Below, piece by piece: positions 25,205-33,177 of a stretch of DNA of 42,087 nt. The translations under genes were made by a program, and so were the position numbers. Below the pieces are notes generated by a model. It was not told the DNA's origin. It did not search any database and was given only the letters and a program-made list of their open reading frames with translations. This DNA is from Ruminococcus sp. Its GTDB lineage: Bacteria > Bacillota > Clostridia > Oscillospirales > Ruminococcaceae. Positions within the stretch are counted from its first letter, which is position 1. Each line of letters starts with the position of its first letter. The stretch covers positions 1 through 42,087 of the forward strand of contig JAJQIB010000038.1 of assembly GCA_021199375.1 (NCBI GenBank), read 5' to 3'.

Positions 25205-27823
25205 TTAGCCCTTATAGTCGGTGCCATAGTAAGCTGCAAGGTACATTTCCTTGATTTCGCTCATGAGCGGATATCTTGGGTTTGCACCTGTGCACTGGTC
25301 ATCGAATGCATCCTCAACCATGTTGTCGAGTCTGTCAAGGAAGTCCTGCTCGTCAATGCCATAGTCAGCAATAGTCTTCTTGATGCCAACCTCAGCCTTA
25401 AGCTCTTCGATAGCGTCGATGAACTTGTTAAGCGTATCCTGATCATCCTTGCCGCTTATGCCGATGATGTTAGCGCAATCTGCATATCTTTCAAGAGTAT
25501 GAGGATATTCGTACTGCGAGAAGGTACCCATCTTAGCAGGCGAAGGATTAGCGTTAAATCTCATGACAATTGTGATTAGAAGTGCATTTGCAACACCGTG
25601 AGGTAGGTGGTGATATGCACCGAGCTTGTGAGCCATTGAGTGGCAAACTCCGAGGAATGCGTTTGCAAATGCCATACCTGCAAGTGTAGAAGCGTTAGCC
25701 ATTTCCTCACGAGCCTTAACAGCGGTCTGACCGTTGTTGTAGCACTCAGGCAGATACTTAAAGATGAGCTTAATTGCACGAAGTGCAAGTCCATCGGTGT
25801 AATCTGTAGCCATAACGGATGCATAAGCCTCAAGTGCATGAGTAAGCGCGTCAATACCTGATGCAGAGGTAAGTCCCTTAGGAGCGCTCATCATCATATC
25901 GGTATCAACAATAGCCATGTTAGGCATAAGCTGATAGTCAGCGAGCGGATACTTTGTACCGGTCTTTTCATCTGTAATTACAGCGAAAGGAGTAACCTCA
26001 GAGCCTGTACCCGATGAGGTAGGAACTGCAATGAAGTAAGCCTTTTCACCCATCTTCGGGAAGGTGTAAACACGCTTACGGATATCGATAAAGCGCATAG
26101 CCATGTCATAGAAGTCAGCCTCAGGATGCTCATAAAGAACCCACATGATCTTACCAGCGTCCATAGCGGAACCACCGCCGATTGCGATGATGGTATCAGG
26201 CTCAAACGCTCTTAGCTGCTTAACGCCCTCAAGTGCGCAGGCAAGTGTTGGGTCAGGAGCTACATCAAAGAATGTTTCGTGGATGATTCCCATCTCATCG
26301 AGCTTGTCGGTGATGGACTTTGTATAGCCGTTCTTGTAAAGGAACTGGTCAGTTACGATAAATGCTCTCTTCTTGCCCATTACATTCTTGAGCTCATCAA
26401 GAGCTACGGGCAGACAGCCCTTCTTGAAATAAACCTTTTCAGGTGCTCTGAACCAAAGCATATTCTCTCTCCTCTCTGCAACCGTCTTGATGTTAAGCAG
26501 ATGCTTTACTCCTACGTTTTCTGAAACCGAGTTGCCGCCCCATGAGCCGCAGCCTAGTGTTAGTGAAGGAGCAAGATTAAAGTTGTAGAGATCTCCGATA
26601 CCACCGTGAGAGGAAGGAGTGTTTACAAGAATACGGCAGGTCTTCATCTTAGCCGCAAATTGGTCGATTTTTTGAGCCTCAGCCTTAGCGTCAACATAAA
26701 GCGAGGATGTGTGACCAAATCCGCCGTCCTGAATCAGGTGATCTGCCTTCTCCATAGCGTCCTCAAAGTCCTTAGCCTTGTACATAGCAAGTACAGGGGA
26801 GAGCTTTTCGTGAGCGAATTCTTCGCTGATATCAACGCTTGTAACCTCACCAATAAGAATCTTGGTGCTTTCCGGCACGTCAACGTCTGCAAGCTTCGCA
26901 ATGGTGTAAGCCGATTGACCTACGATCTTAGCGTTTAGTGCGCCATTTATAATAATTGTCTTTCTAACCTTTTCAAGCTCGTCATCCTTAAGGAAGTAGC
27001 AGCCTCTTGCCTTAAACTCCTTCTTGACATCGCTGTAGATGGTCTTGTCAACGATAACCGACTGCTCAGATGCGCAAATCATACCGTTATCGAAGGTCTT
27101 AGAATGAATGATGGATGAAACTGCCATTTTTATGTCTGCGGACTTGTCGATTACAGCAGGAGTATTACCAGCACCTACGCCGAGGGCAGGAGTACCTGAT
27201 GAATATGCAGCCTTAACCATTCCAGGACCGCCTGTAGCCAAAATGCAGTCAGCCTCCTGCATGATTAGATTGGTAAGATCTAGTGACGGAACATCAATCC
27301 ATCCTACGATTCCCTTAGGAGCGCCAGCCTCAACAGCAGCCTCAAGAACAACTCTTGCAGCCTCAATGGTGGACTTTTTAGCTCTTGGGTGGGGTGAGAT
27401 GATGATGCCGTTTCTTGTCTTTAAGCAAATCATTGTCTTAAAGATAGCGGTGGATGTCGGGTTTGTTGTAGGAATAACCGCAGCAATAAGTCCGAGCGGT
27501 TCTAAAACCTTCTTTGTTCCAAAGGATTCATCCTCTTCGATAACACCACAGGTCTGGGTGTTCTTGTACTTGTTGTAGACATACTCAGCAGCGTAGTTGT
27601 TCTTGATAACCTTATCCTCAACAACGCCCATTCCGGTTTCCTCGACTGCAAGCTTTGCAAGCGGAATTCTCGCTTTGTTTGCTGCAATTGCGGCAGCCTT
27701 GAAAATCTTGTCAACCTGCTCCTGTGTGTAGGTAGCATAGATAGCCTGAGCGGCTCTTACCTCGGCAATTTTAGCTTCGAGTGCTTCAACGCTGTCAACG
27801 AGCTTTTCTTCATTCTTTGCCAT
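25205..27823 (-). CDS. adhE: Bifunctional acetaldehyde-CoA/alcohol dehydrogenase
   Basis: An 872-residue fusion that reduces acetyl-CoA to acetaldehyde and then ethanol, reoxidising NADH during fermentation. The N-terminal CoA-acylating aldehyde dehydrogenase half has its catalytic cysteine in SKTFDNGMICASEQS. The C-terminal iron alcohol dehydrogenase half has GGGSAMDAGK (NAD binding) and iron ligands in ALTHALEAY and GAYHHLPHG. The protein should form spirosome filaments, as AdhE does generally. I prefer the ATG at 27823 (MAKNEEKL). An in-frame ATG at 27835 touches the AAAGGA directly. It has a single promoter (27938-27966) overlapped by a Rex-like site, which fits redox control. Confidence 0.97.
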   Translation of the reverse strand: MAKNEEKLVDSVEALEAKIAEVRAAQAIYATYTQEQVDKIFKAAAIAANKARIPLAKLAVEETGMGVVEDKVIKNNYAAEYVYNKYKNTQTCGVIEEDESFGTKKVLEPLGLIAAVIPTTNPTSTAIFKTMICLKTRNGIIISPHPRAKKSTIEAARVVLEAAVEAGAPKGIVGWIDVPSLDLTNLIMQEADCILATGGPGMVKAAYSSGTPALGVGAGNTPAVIDKSADIKMAVSSIIHSKTFDNGMICASEQSVIVDKTIYSDVKKEFKARGCYFLKDDELEKVRKTIIINGALNAKIVGQSAYTIAKLADVDVPESTKILIGEVTSVDISEEFAHEKLSPVLAMYKAKDFEDAMEKADHLIQDGGFGHTSSLYVDAKAEAQKIDQFAAKMKTCRILVNTPSSHGGIGDLYNFNLAPSLTLGCGSWGGNSVSENVGVKHLLNIKTVAERRENMLWFRAPEKVYFKKGCLPVALDELKNVMGKKRAFIVTDQFLYKNGYTKSITDKLDEMGIIHETFFDVAPDPTLACALEGVKQLRAFEPDTIIAIGGGSAMDAGKIMWVLYEHPEADFYDMAMRFIDIRKRVYTFPKMGEKAYFIAVPTSSGTGSEVTPFAVITDEKTGTKYPLADYQLMPNMAIVDTDMMMSAPKGLTSASGIDALTHALEAYASVMATDYTDGLALRAIKLIFKYLPECYNNGQTAVKAREEMANASTLAGMAFANAFLGVCHSMAHKLGAYHHLPHGVANALLITIVMRFNANPSPAKMGTFSQYEYPHTLERYADCANIIGISGKDDQDTLNKFIDAIEELKAEVGIKKTIADYGIDEQDFLDRLDNMVEDAFDDQCTGANPRYPLMSEIKEMYLAAYYGTDYKG

Positions 27824-27937
27824 AAGTCTAACCATTCCTTTCTCGACATTGAGTCATCGGCATTTTAGCCGTACTTCCAAATAATCATCACGCTTATGTG
27901 ACGCCTAACGGATATTTTCTCATATCCTCATGATTCT

Positions 27938-27966
27938 ATTATATCAGATTGTTAAAAAATTGTCAA
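27938..27966 (-). promoter_or_regulatory. adhE promoter
   Basis: On the minus strand perfect TTGACA (27961-27966) and TATAAT (27938-27943), 17-bp spacer. The leader is about 105 nt and contains GGATAT/ATATCC. Confidence 0.88.
27949..27966. promoter_or_regulatory. Candidate Rex (NADH-sensing repressor) operator
   Basis: TTGTTAAAAAATTGTCAA matches the Rex consensus TTGTTAA-N4-TTAACAA at all but two positions and overlaps the -35 box and spacer of adhE. Rex represses fermentation genes such as adhE in clostridia when NADH is low. Confidence 0.55.
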
Positions 27967-28202
27967 TCCGTCAAAGCTACAGCTTTTTCAGTCATTTTGT
28001 CCCGTTTTATGGGTAATATACACAAATCGTGAAGATTATTTTATAGAACTTTAACAAAACCTTTTCGTCAAATTGCACAAAAGAAAATTAAGCCATTGTG
28101 ACAAAGTTAGCAAAGTAGCAAATTTTGCACTTTGTTTATATGTATAAAATGTAAAGAAACATAATATAAAAAGTAAAATCTATCATTTTGCACAAAAAAA
28201 GC
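27967..28202. other. AT-rich intergenic region between divergent adhE and pseudokinase promoters
   Basis: About 235 bases without a gene. Three copies of a TTGCAC-centred motif are visible (near 28073, 28127 and 28185), often as TTGCACAAAA. Similar words occur near 12767 and, inverted, at 4747, so they may be chance or a weak operator. I see no strong hairpin. Confidence 0.4.
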
Positions 28203-28231
28203 TGGACAAAATCAAAAATATGTAGTATAAT
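28203..28231 (+). promoter_or_regulatory. Promoter of the pseudokinase gene
   Basis: TGGACA (28203-28208), a 17-bp spacer and TATAAT (28226-28231). The leader of about 125 nt holds the hairpin CGTCATA/TATGACG (28263-28288). Confidence 0.8.
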
Positions 28232-28361
28232 ATAAACATGAAAAACAGCAAAGTAAATATATCGTCATATTAACCAAAAATTATGACGTTCGATGGGGAC
28301 TTTGTCTGTAAATTCGCATCCGAAAAGTTTTTGAAAATTTTTTGAAAAGGAGTTATGAACT

Positions 28362-29120
28362 ATGGAGCTAAAAAATTTTGTAGCAGGCAGCGATATTTAC
28401 GACGTATACGAATCGGACGGCTTGGCTGTCAGGGTTTACAAGGACGAAAAGTATAAGGAAAAGTGCCTTTATGCTGCGCTCACCCACGCTAGAGTAGAAA
28501 CATCCCTTGGTATGTCGAGCATAAAAATGCCTATCATTCATGAGGTTTCTCTTGTTGACGGAAAGTGGGCAATTTCAATGGACTGGATAAGCGGACCCAC
28601 ACTCGGACAGCTTATCGACGAAAATCCTGACAAGACGGATATGTATATGGATAAATTCGTAGATATTCAGTGCGAAATCCATGAGCAGTATATGCCGCTT
28701 CTTTCTAAGCTTAAGGACAAGCTTTCAAGACAAATCAAGTCCCTAGGACAAATTGACGAAATCAAAAAGTACGAGCTTCTAACTCGTCTTGACTCAATGC
28801 CTAAGCACATCAAGCTTTGCCACAACAACTTCAATCCCGACTGTGTCATACTAAATGACGATGGCACCTATGTGCTAAACTGGGGATCTGCAAGACAAGG
28901 AAACGCCTCAGCAGATGTAGCTAAGACCTATCTTCTTCTCTCGCTCAGACGTCCTAATCTAGCAGACACCTACCTCGAAAAGTATTGTCAAAAGACCGGC
29001 ACCTCAAAGCAGTATATCCAGCAGTGGCTTCCTATTGTAGCGGCAGCACAGCTTGACCGTGGAATCGAAGAGGAAAAGGATTTCCTCATGCGCTGGATCG
29101 ATGTTGTGGATTATTCGTGA
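28362..29120 (+). CDS. Aminoglycoside-phosphotransferase-like pseudokinase
   Basis: A 252-residue protein with the layout of small-molecule kinases of the APH/choline kinase group. The catalytic loop, normally HGDxHPxN, reads HNNFNPDC (His154 to Cys161), so the catalytic Asp is Asn156 and the metal-binding Asn is Cys161. The following DxG/DW motif reads NWGSA with Asn173 for the metal-binding Asp. Flanking residues such as WISGPTLGQLI and ASADVAKTYLLL are well conserved, which argues against random decay. Kinase activity is unlikely; a binding or regulatory role is inferred. AAAGGAG is well placed before the ATG. The gene stands alone with its own promoter and terminator. Confidence 0.8.
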   Translation: MELKNFVAGSDIYDVYESDGLAVRVYKDEKYKEKCLYAALTHARVETSLGMSSIKMPIIHEVSLVDGKWAISMDWISGPTLGQLIDENPDKTDMYMDKFVDIQCEIHEQYMPLLSKLKDKLSRQIKSLGQIDEIKKYELLTRLDSMPKHIKLCHNNFNPDCVILNDDGTYVLNWGSARQGNASADVAKTYLLLSLRRPNLADTYLEKYCQKTGTSKQYIQQWLPIVAAAQLDRGIEEEKDFLMRWIDVVDYS

Positions 29121-29160
29121 TACAATCCGCTTGGTTTCGTGAAATTGCATAAATAATCAG

Positions 29161-29199
29161 TTCCGATTGCATTCTTTTTGTTGCAATCGGAATTTTTTT
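29161..29199 (+). terminator. Terminator of the pseudokinase gene
   Basis: TTCCGATTGCA (29161-29171) pairs with TGCAATCGGAA (29182-29192), followed by TTTTTTT. Confidence 0.9.
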
Positions 29200-29220
29200 G
29201 TAAAAAAATCTTTACATAGC

Positions 29221-29249
29221 TTTACAATGAAAAAAATGTGTGCTATACT
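29221..29249 (+). promoter_or_regulatory. Promoter of the 29296 lipoprotein gene
   Basis: TTTACA (29221-29226), a 17-bp spacer and TATACT (29244-29249). Confidence 0.75.
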
Positions 29250-29295
29250 TTTAAAGTCGAAAAAATAGTGTAAGTTTTAAAGGATTGATGAAGCT

Positions 29296-29784
29296 ATGAA
29301 GAAAATTTGTATACTACCCGCAGTAATAATGGCGTTATCGCTGTGTGCATGTTCAAATACAGAATCAAGTGAGCCTGCCGAGGTCACCCAGGCTCAAACC
29401 ACCACAGCTGTAACAGAAGAGCAGCCTCAGGCGGTCAGCGAAACCTTCCCCACAGACGAGTTCTATATTCTCCCCGAGGAGGTCGAGTCGGATTTTAACT
29501 ATGTCTACGATGTAGCAAACGAGCTTTACATTGATGTTGACGGAGAAAAGATGTATGGCTACAGGGGCGAGCAGACAATCGATACCACAGATGATAGTAT
29601 TGACTGCTACATATTCGATTATTACACCTATAACAAAAAGGAGGATACCTACACAAAGATAGCCACCATGGCAAAGGATACCTCCTCAGCGGATGTCTAC
29701 ACCCTAAACGAAACGGGCGATAGCTACACGTTAGTAGAGCTCACAGCCGACCCCGAAATCGAGCAGACTGCCGAAGCGCAATAA
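29296..29784 (+). CDS. Small secreted lipoprotein, function unknown
   Basis: A 162-residue protein with a lipoprotein signal peptide (lipobox LCAC, Cys19). A Ser/Thr/Glu-rich linker leads to a small acidic domain of about 110 residues rich in Tyr and Asp (FNYVYDVANELYIDVDGEKMYGYRG). No family is recognised. The composition suggests an extracellular surface protein. It is a single-gene unit: promoter at 29221-29249 and terminator at 29804-29831. The Shine-Dalgarno AAAGGA is about 12 bases before the ATG, so translation may be modest. Confidence 0.8.
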   Translation: MKKICILPAVIMALSLCACSNTESSEPAEVTQAQTTTAVTEEQPQAVSETFPTDEFYILPEEVESDFNYVYDVANELYIDVDGEKMYGYRGEQTIDTTDDSIDCYIFDYYTYNKKEDTYTKIATMAKDTSSADVYTLNETGDSYTLVELTADPEIEQTAEAQ

Positions 29785-29803
29785 TTTAATCAAGAGCATC
29801 ATG

Positions 29804-29831
29804 AGCGAAGCCAAAAAAGCTTCGCTTTTTT
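29804..29831 (+). terminator. Terminator of the 29296 lipoprotein gene
   Basis: AGCGAAGC (29804-29811) pairs with GCTTCGCT (29819-29826) and is followed by a run of T. Confidence 0.88.
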
Positions 29832-29870
29832 ATGTACATAAAAATTTTTGAAAAATATTTATTTTAGGGC

Positions 29871-29899
29871 TTTACAAATTATGAATATTGTGTTATACT
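29871..29899 (+). promoter_or_regulatory. Promoter of the tatD-GT2-sseB operon
   Basis: TTTACA (29871-29876), a 17-bp spacer and TATACT (29894-29899). Confidence 0.75.
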
Positions 29900-29932
29900 A
29901 TAATAGTATAGGTCTGAAAGAGGTGATTTCTG

Positions 29933-30748
29933 TTGCTATCCGACAATCCCGGTGAAATAAAAAACATCTTTGATTCTCATTGTCACTATGACGATGAAGC
30001 GTTTGACGATGATAGATTTTCTCTTCTCGATTCGCTTCTTTCAAAGGATTCCTCGGTAAGCTTCATGATGCACGCCTGCACAGATCTTAATTCCGCAGCC
30101 TTTGGTATTTCGTGCGCCGAAAGGTATGAAAACTACTACACATCTGTTGGAATACACCCCGAATGCATTACACAGGGTGTGCCCAGTGGCTACCTCAAAG
30201 AGCTTGAAAGGCTTGCTCAGCACAAAAAGGTTAAGGCAATAGGCGAAATAGGTCTTGATTACCACTATGAGGGGTACGACCGTGAGGCACAGATTTCACT
30301 GTTTGAGTCACAGCTTGAGCTTGCAAAGGGTCTAGATCTTCCCGTTATAATGCACTGCCGAGATGCCACAGAGGATTTTGTTAAATTAATGCAAAAGCAT
30401 AAGCCTAAGGGTGTAGTTCATTGCTTTAGCGGCTCAGCAGAAACTGCCGAACAGCTTTTGAAGCTCGGACTCTATATTGGCTTTACAGGCGCACTTACAT
30501 TTAAGAATGCAAAAAAAGCAAAGCGAGCGTTTATGGCGGTGCCCTTAGATCGACTTCTTTTTGAAACCGACTGTCCGTACATGGCTCCCGTACCCTTTAG
30601 GGGAAAGCGCTGTACTAGCGATATGATAGCCTATGTGGCGCTTGAGGCTTGCTCCCTAAGCGGTATACCTGCACAGCAGCTTGTAGATAAGACGAATGAG
30701 AATGCAATGAGACTGTTTAAGATAGATCAGCAGATTCAAGGAGGATAA
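29933..30748 (+). CDS. tatD: TatD-family metal-dependent hydrolase (DNase)
   Basis: A 271-residue TIM-barrel hydrolase. Metal ligands appear in order: HCHYDD (the HxH pair), GEIGLDYH (Glu), MHCRDA (His), VHCFSGS (His) and ETDCPYMAP (Asp). TatD proteins act as 3'-5' exonucleases on DNA and possibly in RNA quality control. The start is TTG at 29933, supported by AGGTGA 6 bases upstream. It is the first gene of an operon with a glycosyltransferase gene two bases after its stop. Confidence 0.92.
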   Translation: MLSDNPGEIKNIFDSHCHYDDEAFDDDRFSLLDSLLSKDSSVSFMMHACTDLNSAAFGISCAERYENYYTSVGIHPECITQGVPSGYLKELERLAQHKKVKAIGEIGLDYHYEGYDREAQISLFESQLELAKGLDLPVIMHCRDATEDFVKLMQKHKPKGVVHCFSGSAETAEQLLKLGLYIGFTGALTFKNAKKAKRAFMAVPLDRLLFETDCPYMAPVPFRGKRCTSDMIAYVALEACSLSGIPAQQLVDKTNENAMRLFKIDQQIQGG

Positions 30749-30750
30749 AA

Positions 30751-31701
30751 ATGGAGACACTCTACATAGTTATACCCTGCTATAACGAGGAGGCAATGCT
30801 TCCTATTACAGCACGTGCGCTAATAGAGAAAATGGACACACTTATAGCTGAAGAAAAAATAGCACCGAACAGCAAGGTTATGTTTGTTGATGATGGCTCA
30901 AAGGATAAGACCTGGAGCCTTATAGAACGCTTTAATCGCAGCTGCGACCTTTTTACAGGTGTAAAGCTGTCACGCAATAAGGGACACCAAAACGCCCTGC
31001 TTGCAGGACTTATGACCGCAAAAAATTACGCTGATATAATAGTTTCGATGGATGCTGATTTACAGGATGATATAAATGCGCTTGATGGCTTTTTGCAAAA
31101 GCGTGCCGAGGGATGCGAAATTGTCTACGGAGTGCGTTCATCAAGAGAAAAGGATACAGCCTTTAAACGCTTTACAGCTCAGAGCTATTATAAGGTGCTA
31201 AGTCACCTCGGAGTTGATATAGTTTACAATCATGCTGACTATCGACTTATGAGCAAGCGTGCTGTAGAGGCGCTTGAGGAGTTTGATGAGGTAAATCTCT
31301 TCCTGCGTGGAATTGTTCCGCTGGTAGGATTTAAGTCTGATATCGTTACCTACGAGCGTGCCGAGCGTCAGGCTGGCGAATCTAAGTATCCGCTAAAAAA
31401 GATGTTATCCTTCGCAATCGAGGGAATAACCTCATTTTCAGTTAAGCCGATACGCTTTATCACATGGCTGGGATTCTTTATATTCCTAGTAGCGATAATA
31501 CTTCTCATCTACTTCCTTGTAATTCACTTTATAGGAAAAACGGTAGCAGGATGGACCACAATGGTGGTTTCCGTTTGGGCACTCGGTGGACTTCAGCTTT
31601 TAGCTATCGGAATCATCGGCGAGTATATAGGCAAGATTTATCTGGAAACAAAGTCCAGACCAAAATATATTATTGAAACAAATCTTGAGGAAAAAGACTA
31701 A
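30751..31701 (+). CDS. Polyprenyl-phosphate glycosyltransferase (GT2, DPM1/GtrB-like)
   Basis: A 316-residue GT-A enzyme with two C-terminal membrane helices (about 230-300). Motifs are IVIPCYNEEAML, VDDGSKDKTW, SRNKGHQNALLAGL, and the metal-binding DADLQDD. It should move a sugar from a nucleotide donor to undecaprenyl phosphate on the cytoplasmic face, giving a lipid-linked sugar for wall or glycan decoration. The sugar is unknown. AAGGAGG is 5 bases before the ATG, and the gene follows tatD by two bases. With the DUF368 gene at 19191 it is one of two genes here tied to the lipid carrier. Confidence 0.9.
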   Translation: METLYIVIPCYNEEAMLPITARALIEKMDTLIAEEKIAPNSKVMFVDDGSKDKTWSLIERFNRSCDLFTGVKLSRNKGHQNALLAGLMTAKNYADIIVSMDADLQDDINALDGFLQKRAEGCEIVYGVRSSREKDTAFKRFTAQSYYKVLSHLGVDIVYNHADYRLMSKRAVEALEEFDEVNLFLRGIVPLVGFKSDIVTYERAERQAGESKYPLKKMLSFAIEGITSFSVKPIRFITWLGFFIFLVAIILLIYFLVIHFIGKTVAGWTTMVVSVWALGGLQLLAIGIIGEYIGKIYLETKSRPKYIIETNLEEKD

Positions 31702-31721
31702 TAATAAAGGAGTTTATAATC

Positions 31722-32276
31722 ATGGCAGAAAATGAAAACAATGTAGTTCGCAACGACGAGCTTCTCGAGGCGGTAAAGGAAATGAGAGCGGATTTTAACG
31801 CTCATACCCAAAGCAAGGTAATTAACATGGTGCTAAGGTCAACATTTCTTGTACCTGCTGTAATTAACCGCAACACTCAGCTTGTTGCCGACAATCAGAA
31901 TCATCTAAAGTTTGAGGACAAGCCTCAGGCAAAGTTTTTGCTTGTTAAAAATCAAAAGACCGGCGGCACCTTCTTTCCCGTATTCACCGATTCTGATGAG
32001 CTAAATAAGATGCACAGCGAGGAAAACTTCCAGGGCGTTAAGATGAAGTTCCCGGATCTTGCTACACTTACCGAGCAGACCAAGACGGTAGCAGGCTTTG
32101 TAATCAATCCGATGAGTACAAACCTTCCCTTCACACAGGAGATGCTTGCATCAATCAAGAAGCAGCTTGCTGAAGCAAGAGCCAAGAGACAGGCAGAGCA
32201 GCAGGCTCAGGCACAGGGAATCACCATGACATCCGCTAGCGATAACGCTGCAAGCGACACCAAAACAGAAGAGTAA
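31722..32276 (+). CDS. SseB-domain protein
   Basis: A 184-residue protein. The middle (about 60-145) fits the SseB N-terminal domain: FLLVKNQKTGGTFFPVFTDSDELNKM and AGFVINPMSTNLPFTQEML. An N-terminal helix and a Gln/Ala-rich tail flank it. SseB-like domains occur in many bacteria without a settled role; chaperone or protein-interaction functions are suggested. AAAGGAG precedes the ATG by 9 bases. It is the third gene of the tatD operon, ending at a bidirectional terminator. Confidence 0.75.
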   Translation: MAENENNVVRNDELLEAVKEMRADFNAHTQSKVINMVLRSTFLVPAVINRNTQLVADNQNHLKFEDKPQAKFLLVKNQKTGGTFFPVFTDSDELNKMHSEENFQGVKMKFPDLATLTEQTKTVAGFVINPMSTNLPFTQEMLASIKKQLAEARAKRQAEQQAQAQGITMTSASDNAASDTKTEE

Positions 32277-32307
32277 TCTCTTTGCGGTGCTTTATTAAAA
32301 AGCTAAA

Positions 32308-32350
32308 ATCCCACAGTTCATTTGATTTAATGAGCTGTGGGATATATTTT
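32308..32350. terminator. Bidirectional terminator between the sseB-domain and rubrerythrin genes
   Basis: ATCCCACAG (32308-32316) pairs with CTGTGGGAT (32335-32343), with ATATTTTTATA to the right and a short T-rich tract on the minus side. Confidence 0.8.
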
Positions 32351-32366
32351 TATATTGCTTTGCAGC

Positions 32367-32915
32367 TTACTTAAAGTATCTATCAAGCATAGCCTTAAAT
32401 GCTCTGCCGTGTCTAGCCTCATCCTTCGCCATCTCATGAACGGTGTCGTGAACAGCGTCATAGCCAAGCTCCTTTGCTCTCTTAGCAAGCTTTAGCTTTC
32501 CTTCGCAGGCTCCGTTTTCCGCCATCCATCTCTTTTCGAGATTCTCCTTTGTCGATTCAGAAACCACCTCGCCTAAAAGCTCTGCAAACTTAGCAGCATG
32601 CTCAGCCTCCTCATAGGCAGCCTTTTCGTAGTACATGCCAATCTCTGCATATCCCTCTCTTATAGCTGCTCTTGCCATTGCGAGGTACATACCAACCTCA
32701 GTGCATTCGCCCTCGAAGTTTTCTCTTAGTCCTGCAACAATCTCCTCGTCAAGTCCCTGAGCCGAGCCAACCTTGTGGTCGTCAGCCCAGACTACCTCGC
32801 TTGACTCATCTACCTTGTTAAACTTTTCAGCGGGTGCCTTACAAACGGGACAGACCGCAGGAGCAGCCTCGCCCTCATAGATATAACCGCATACTGCACA
32901 TACAAATTTTGCCAT
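32367..32915 (-). CDS. Reverse rubrerythrin (N-terminal rubredoxin, C-terminal ferritin-like domain)
   Basis: A 182-residue peroxide/oxygen-detoxifying protein. The rubredoxin domain comes first ([12 protein letters not shown] and VCPVCKAP, four Cys iron ligands). The ferritin-like di-iron domain follows, with Glu/His ligands in [35 protein letters not shown] and [12 protein letters not shown]. Classical rubrerythrin has the opposite order. This reversed form is known from clostridia, where it reduces hydrogen peroxide and oxygen with electrons from NADH via a reductase. It has its own strong promoter and AAGGAGG. No PerR box could be recognised in its leader. Confidence 0.93.
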   Translation of the reverse strand: MAKFVCAVCGYIYEGEAAPAVCPVCKAPAEKFNKVDESSEVVWADDHKVGSAQGLDEEIVAGLRENFEGECTEVGMYLAMARAAIREGYAEIGMYYEKAAYEEAEHAAKFAELLGEVVSESTKENLEKRWMAENGACEGKLKLAKRAKELGYDAVHDTVHEMAKDEARHGRAFKAMLDRYFK

Positions 32916-32983
32916 TCTTTAGTTCCTCCTTATTTTTAATTGCGTCATTCACAAAAGCTGTCGTTATTTCTTTTGTTATTAAA

Positions 32984-33012
32984 AGTATACCATATTGGTC
33001 TACATTTGTCAA
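32984..33012 (-). promoter_or_regulatory. Rubrerythrin promoter
   Basis: On the minus strand TTGACA (33007-33012), a 17-bp spacer and TATACT (32984-32989). Confidence 0.82.
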
Positions 33013-33095
33013 GCTTAAATTTGAATATTGAGTAAACTGTATGTAAAGCTTTTGATAAAAAACTGTAATATATTTACACGTCTTCCAGAAAAACA

Positions 33096-33115
33096 ATTGT
33101 TCCACGTGGAACAAT
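33096..33115. other. parS-like centromere site
   Basis: ATTGTTCCACGTGGAACAAT is a perfect 20-bp palindrome. Its inner 16 bases differ from the ParB-binding consensus TGTTTCACGTGAAACA only by one symmetric change in each half (T to C, A to G), a form tolerated by bacterial ParB proteins. It stands between genes, not within one. parS sites are concentrated near oriC, so this window may lie on the origin-proximal part of the chromosome. Confidence 0.8.
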
Positions 33116-33126
33116 CACTGGCACAT

Positions 33127-33160
33127 AACAAAACCGCATCGACCCTACAGCCGATGCGGT
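33127..33160 (-). terminator. Terminator of the SGNH lipoprotein gene
   Basis: ACCGCATCG (33133-33141) pairs with CGATGCGGT (33152-33160). On the minus strand it is followed by TTTTG. Confidence 0.8.
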
Positions 33161-33177
33161 AATTTTGTTAGCCTTTA

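Noticed and set aside
27108-27578. Open frame of 156 codons on plus, opposite adhE
   Set aside because: It is a shadow of the strongly biased adhE coding sequence, with no promoter or Shine-Dalgarno.
33096-33115. Ordinary transcription-factor operator or terminator
   Set aside because: The CACGTG-centred palindrome is far from both promoters, has no T run and fits parS closely.
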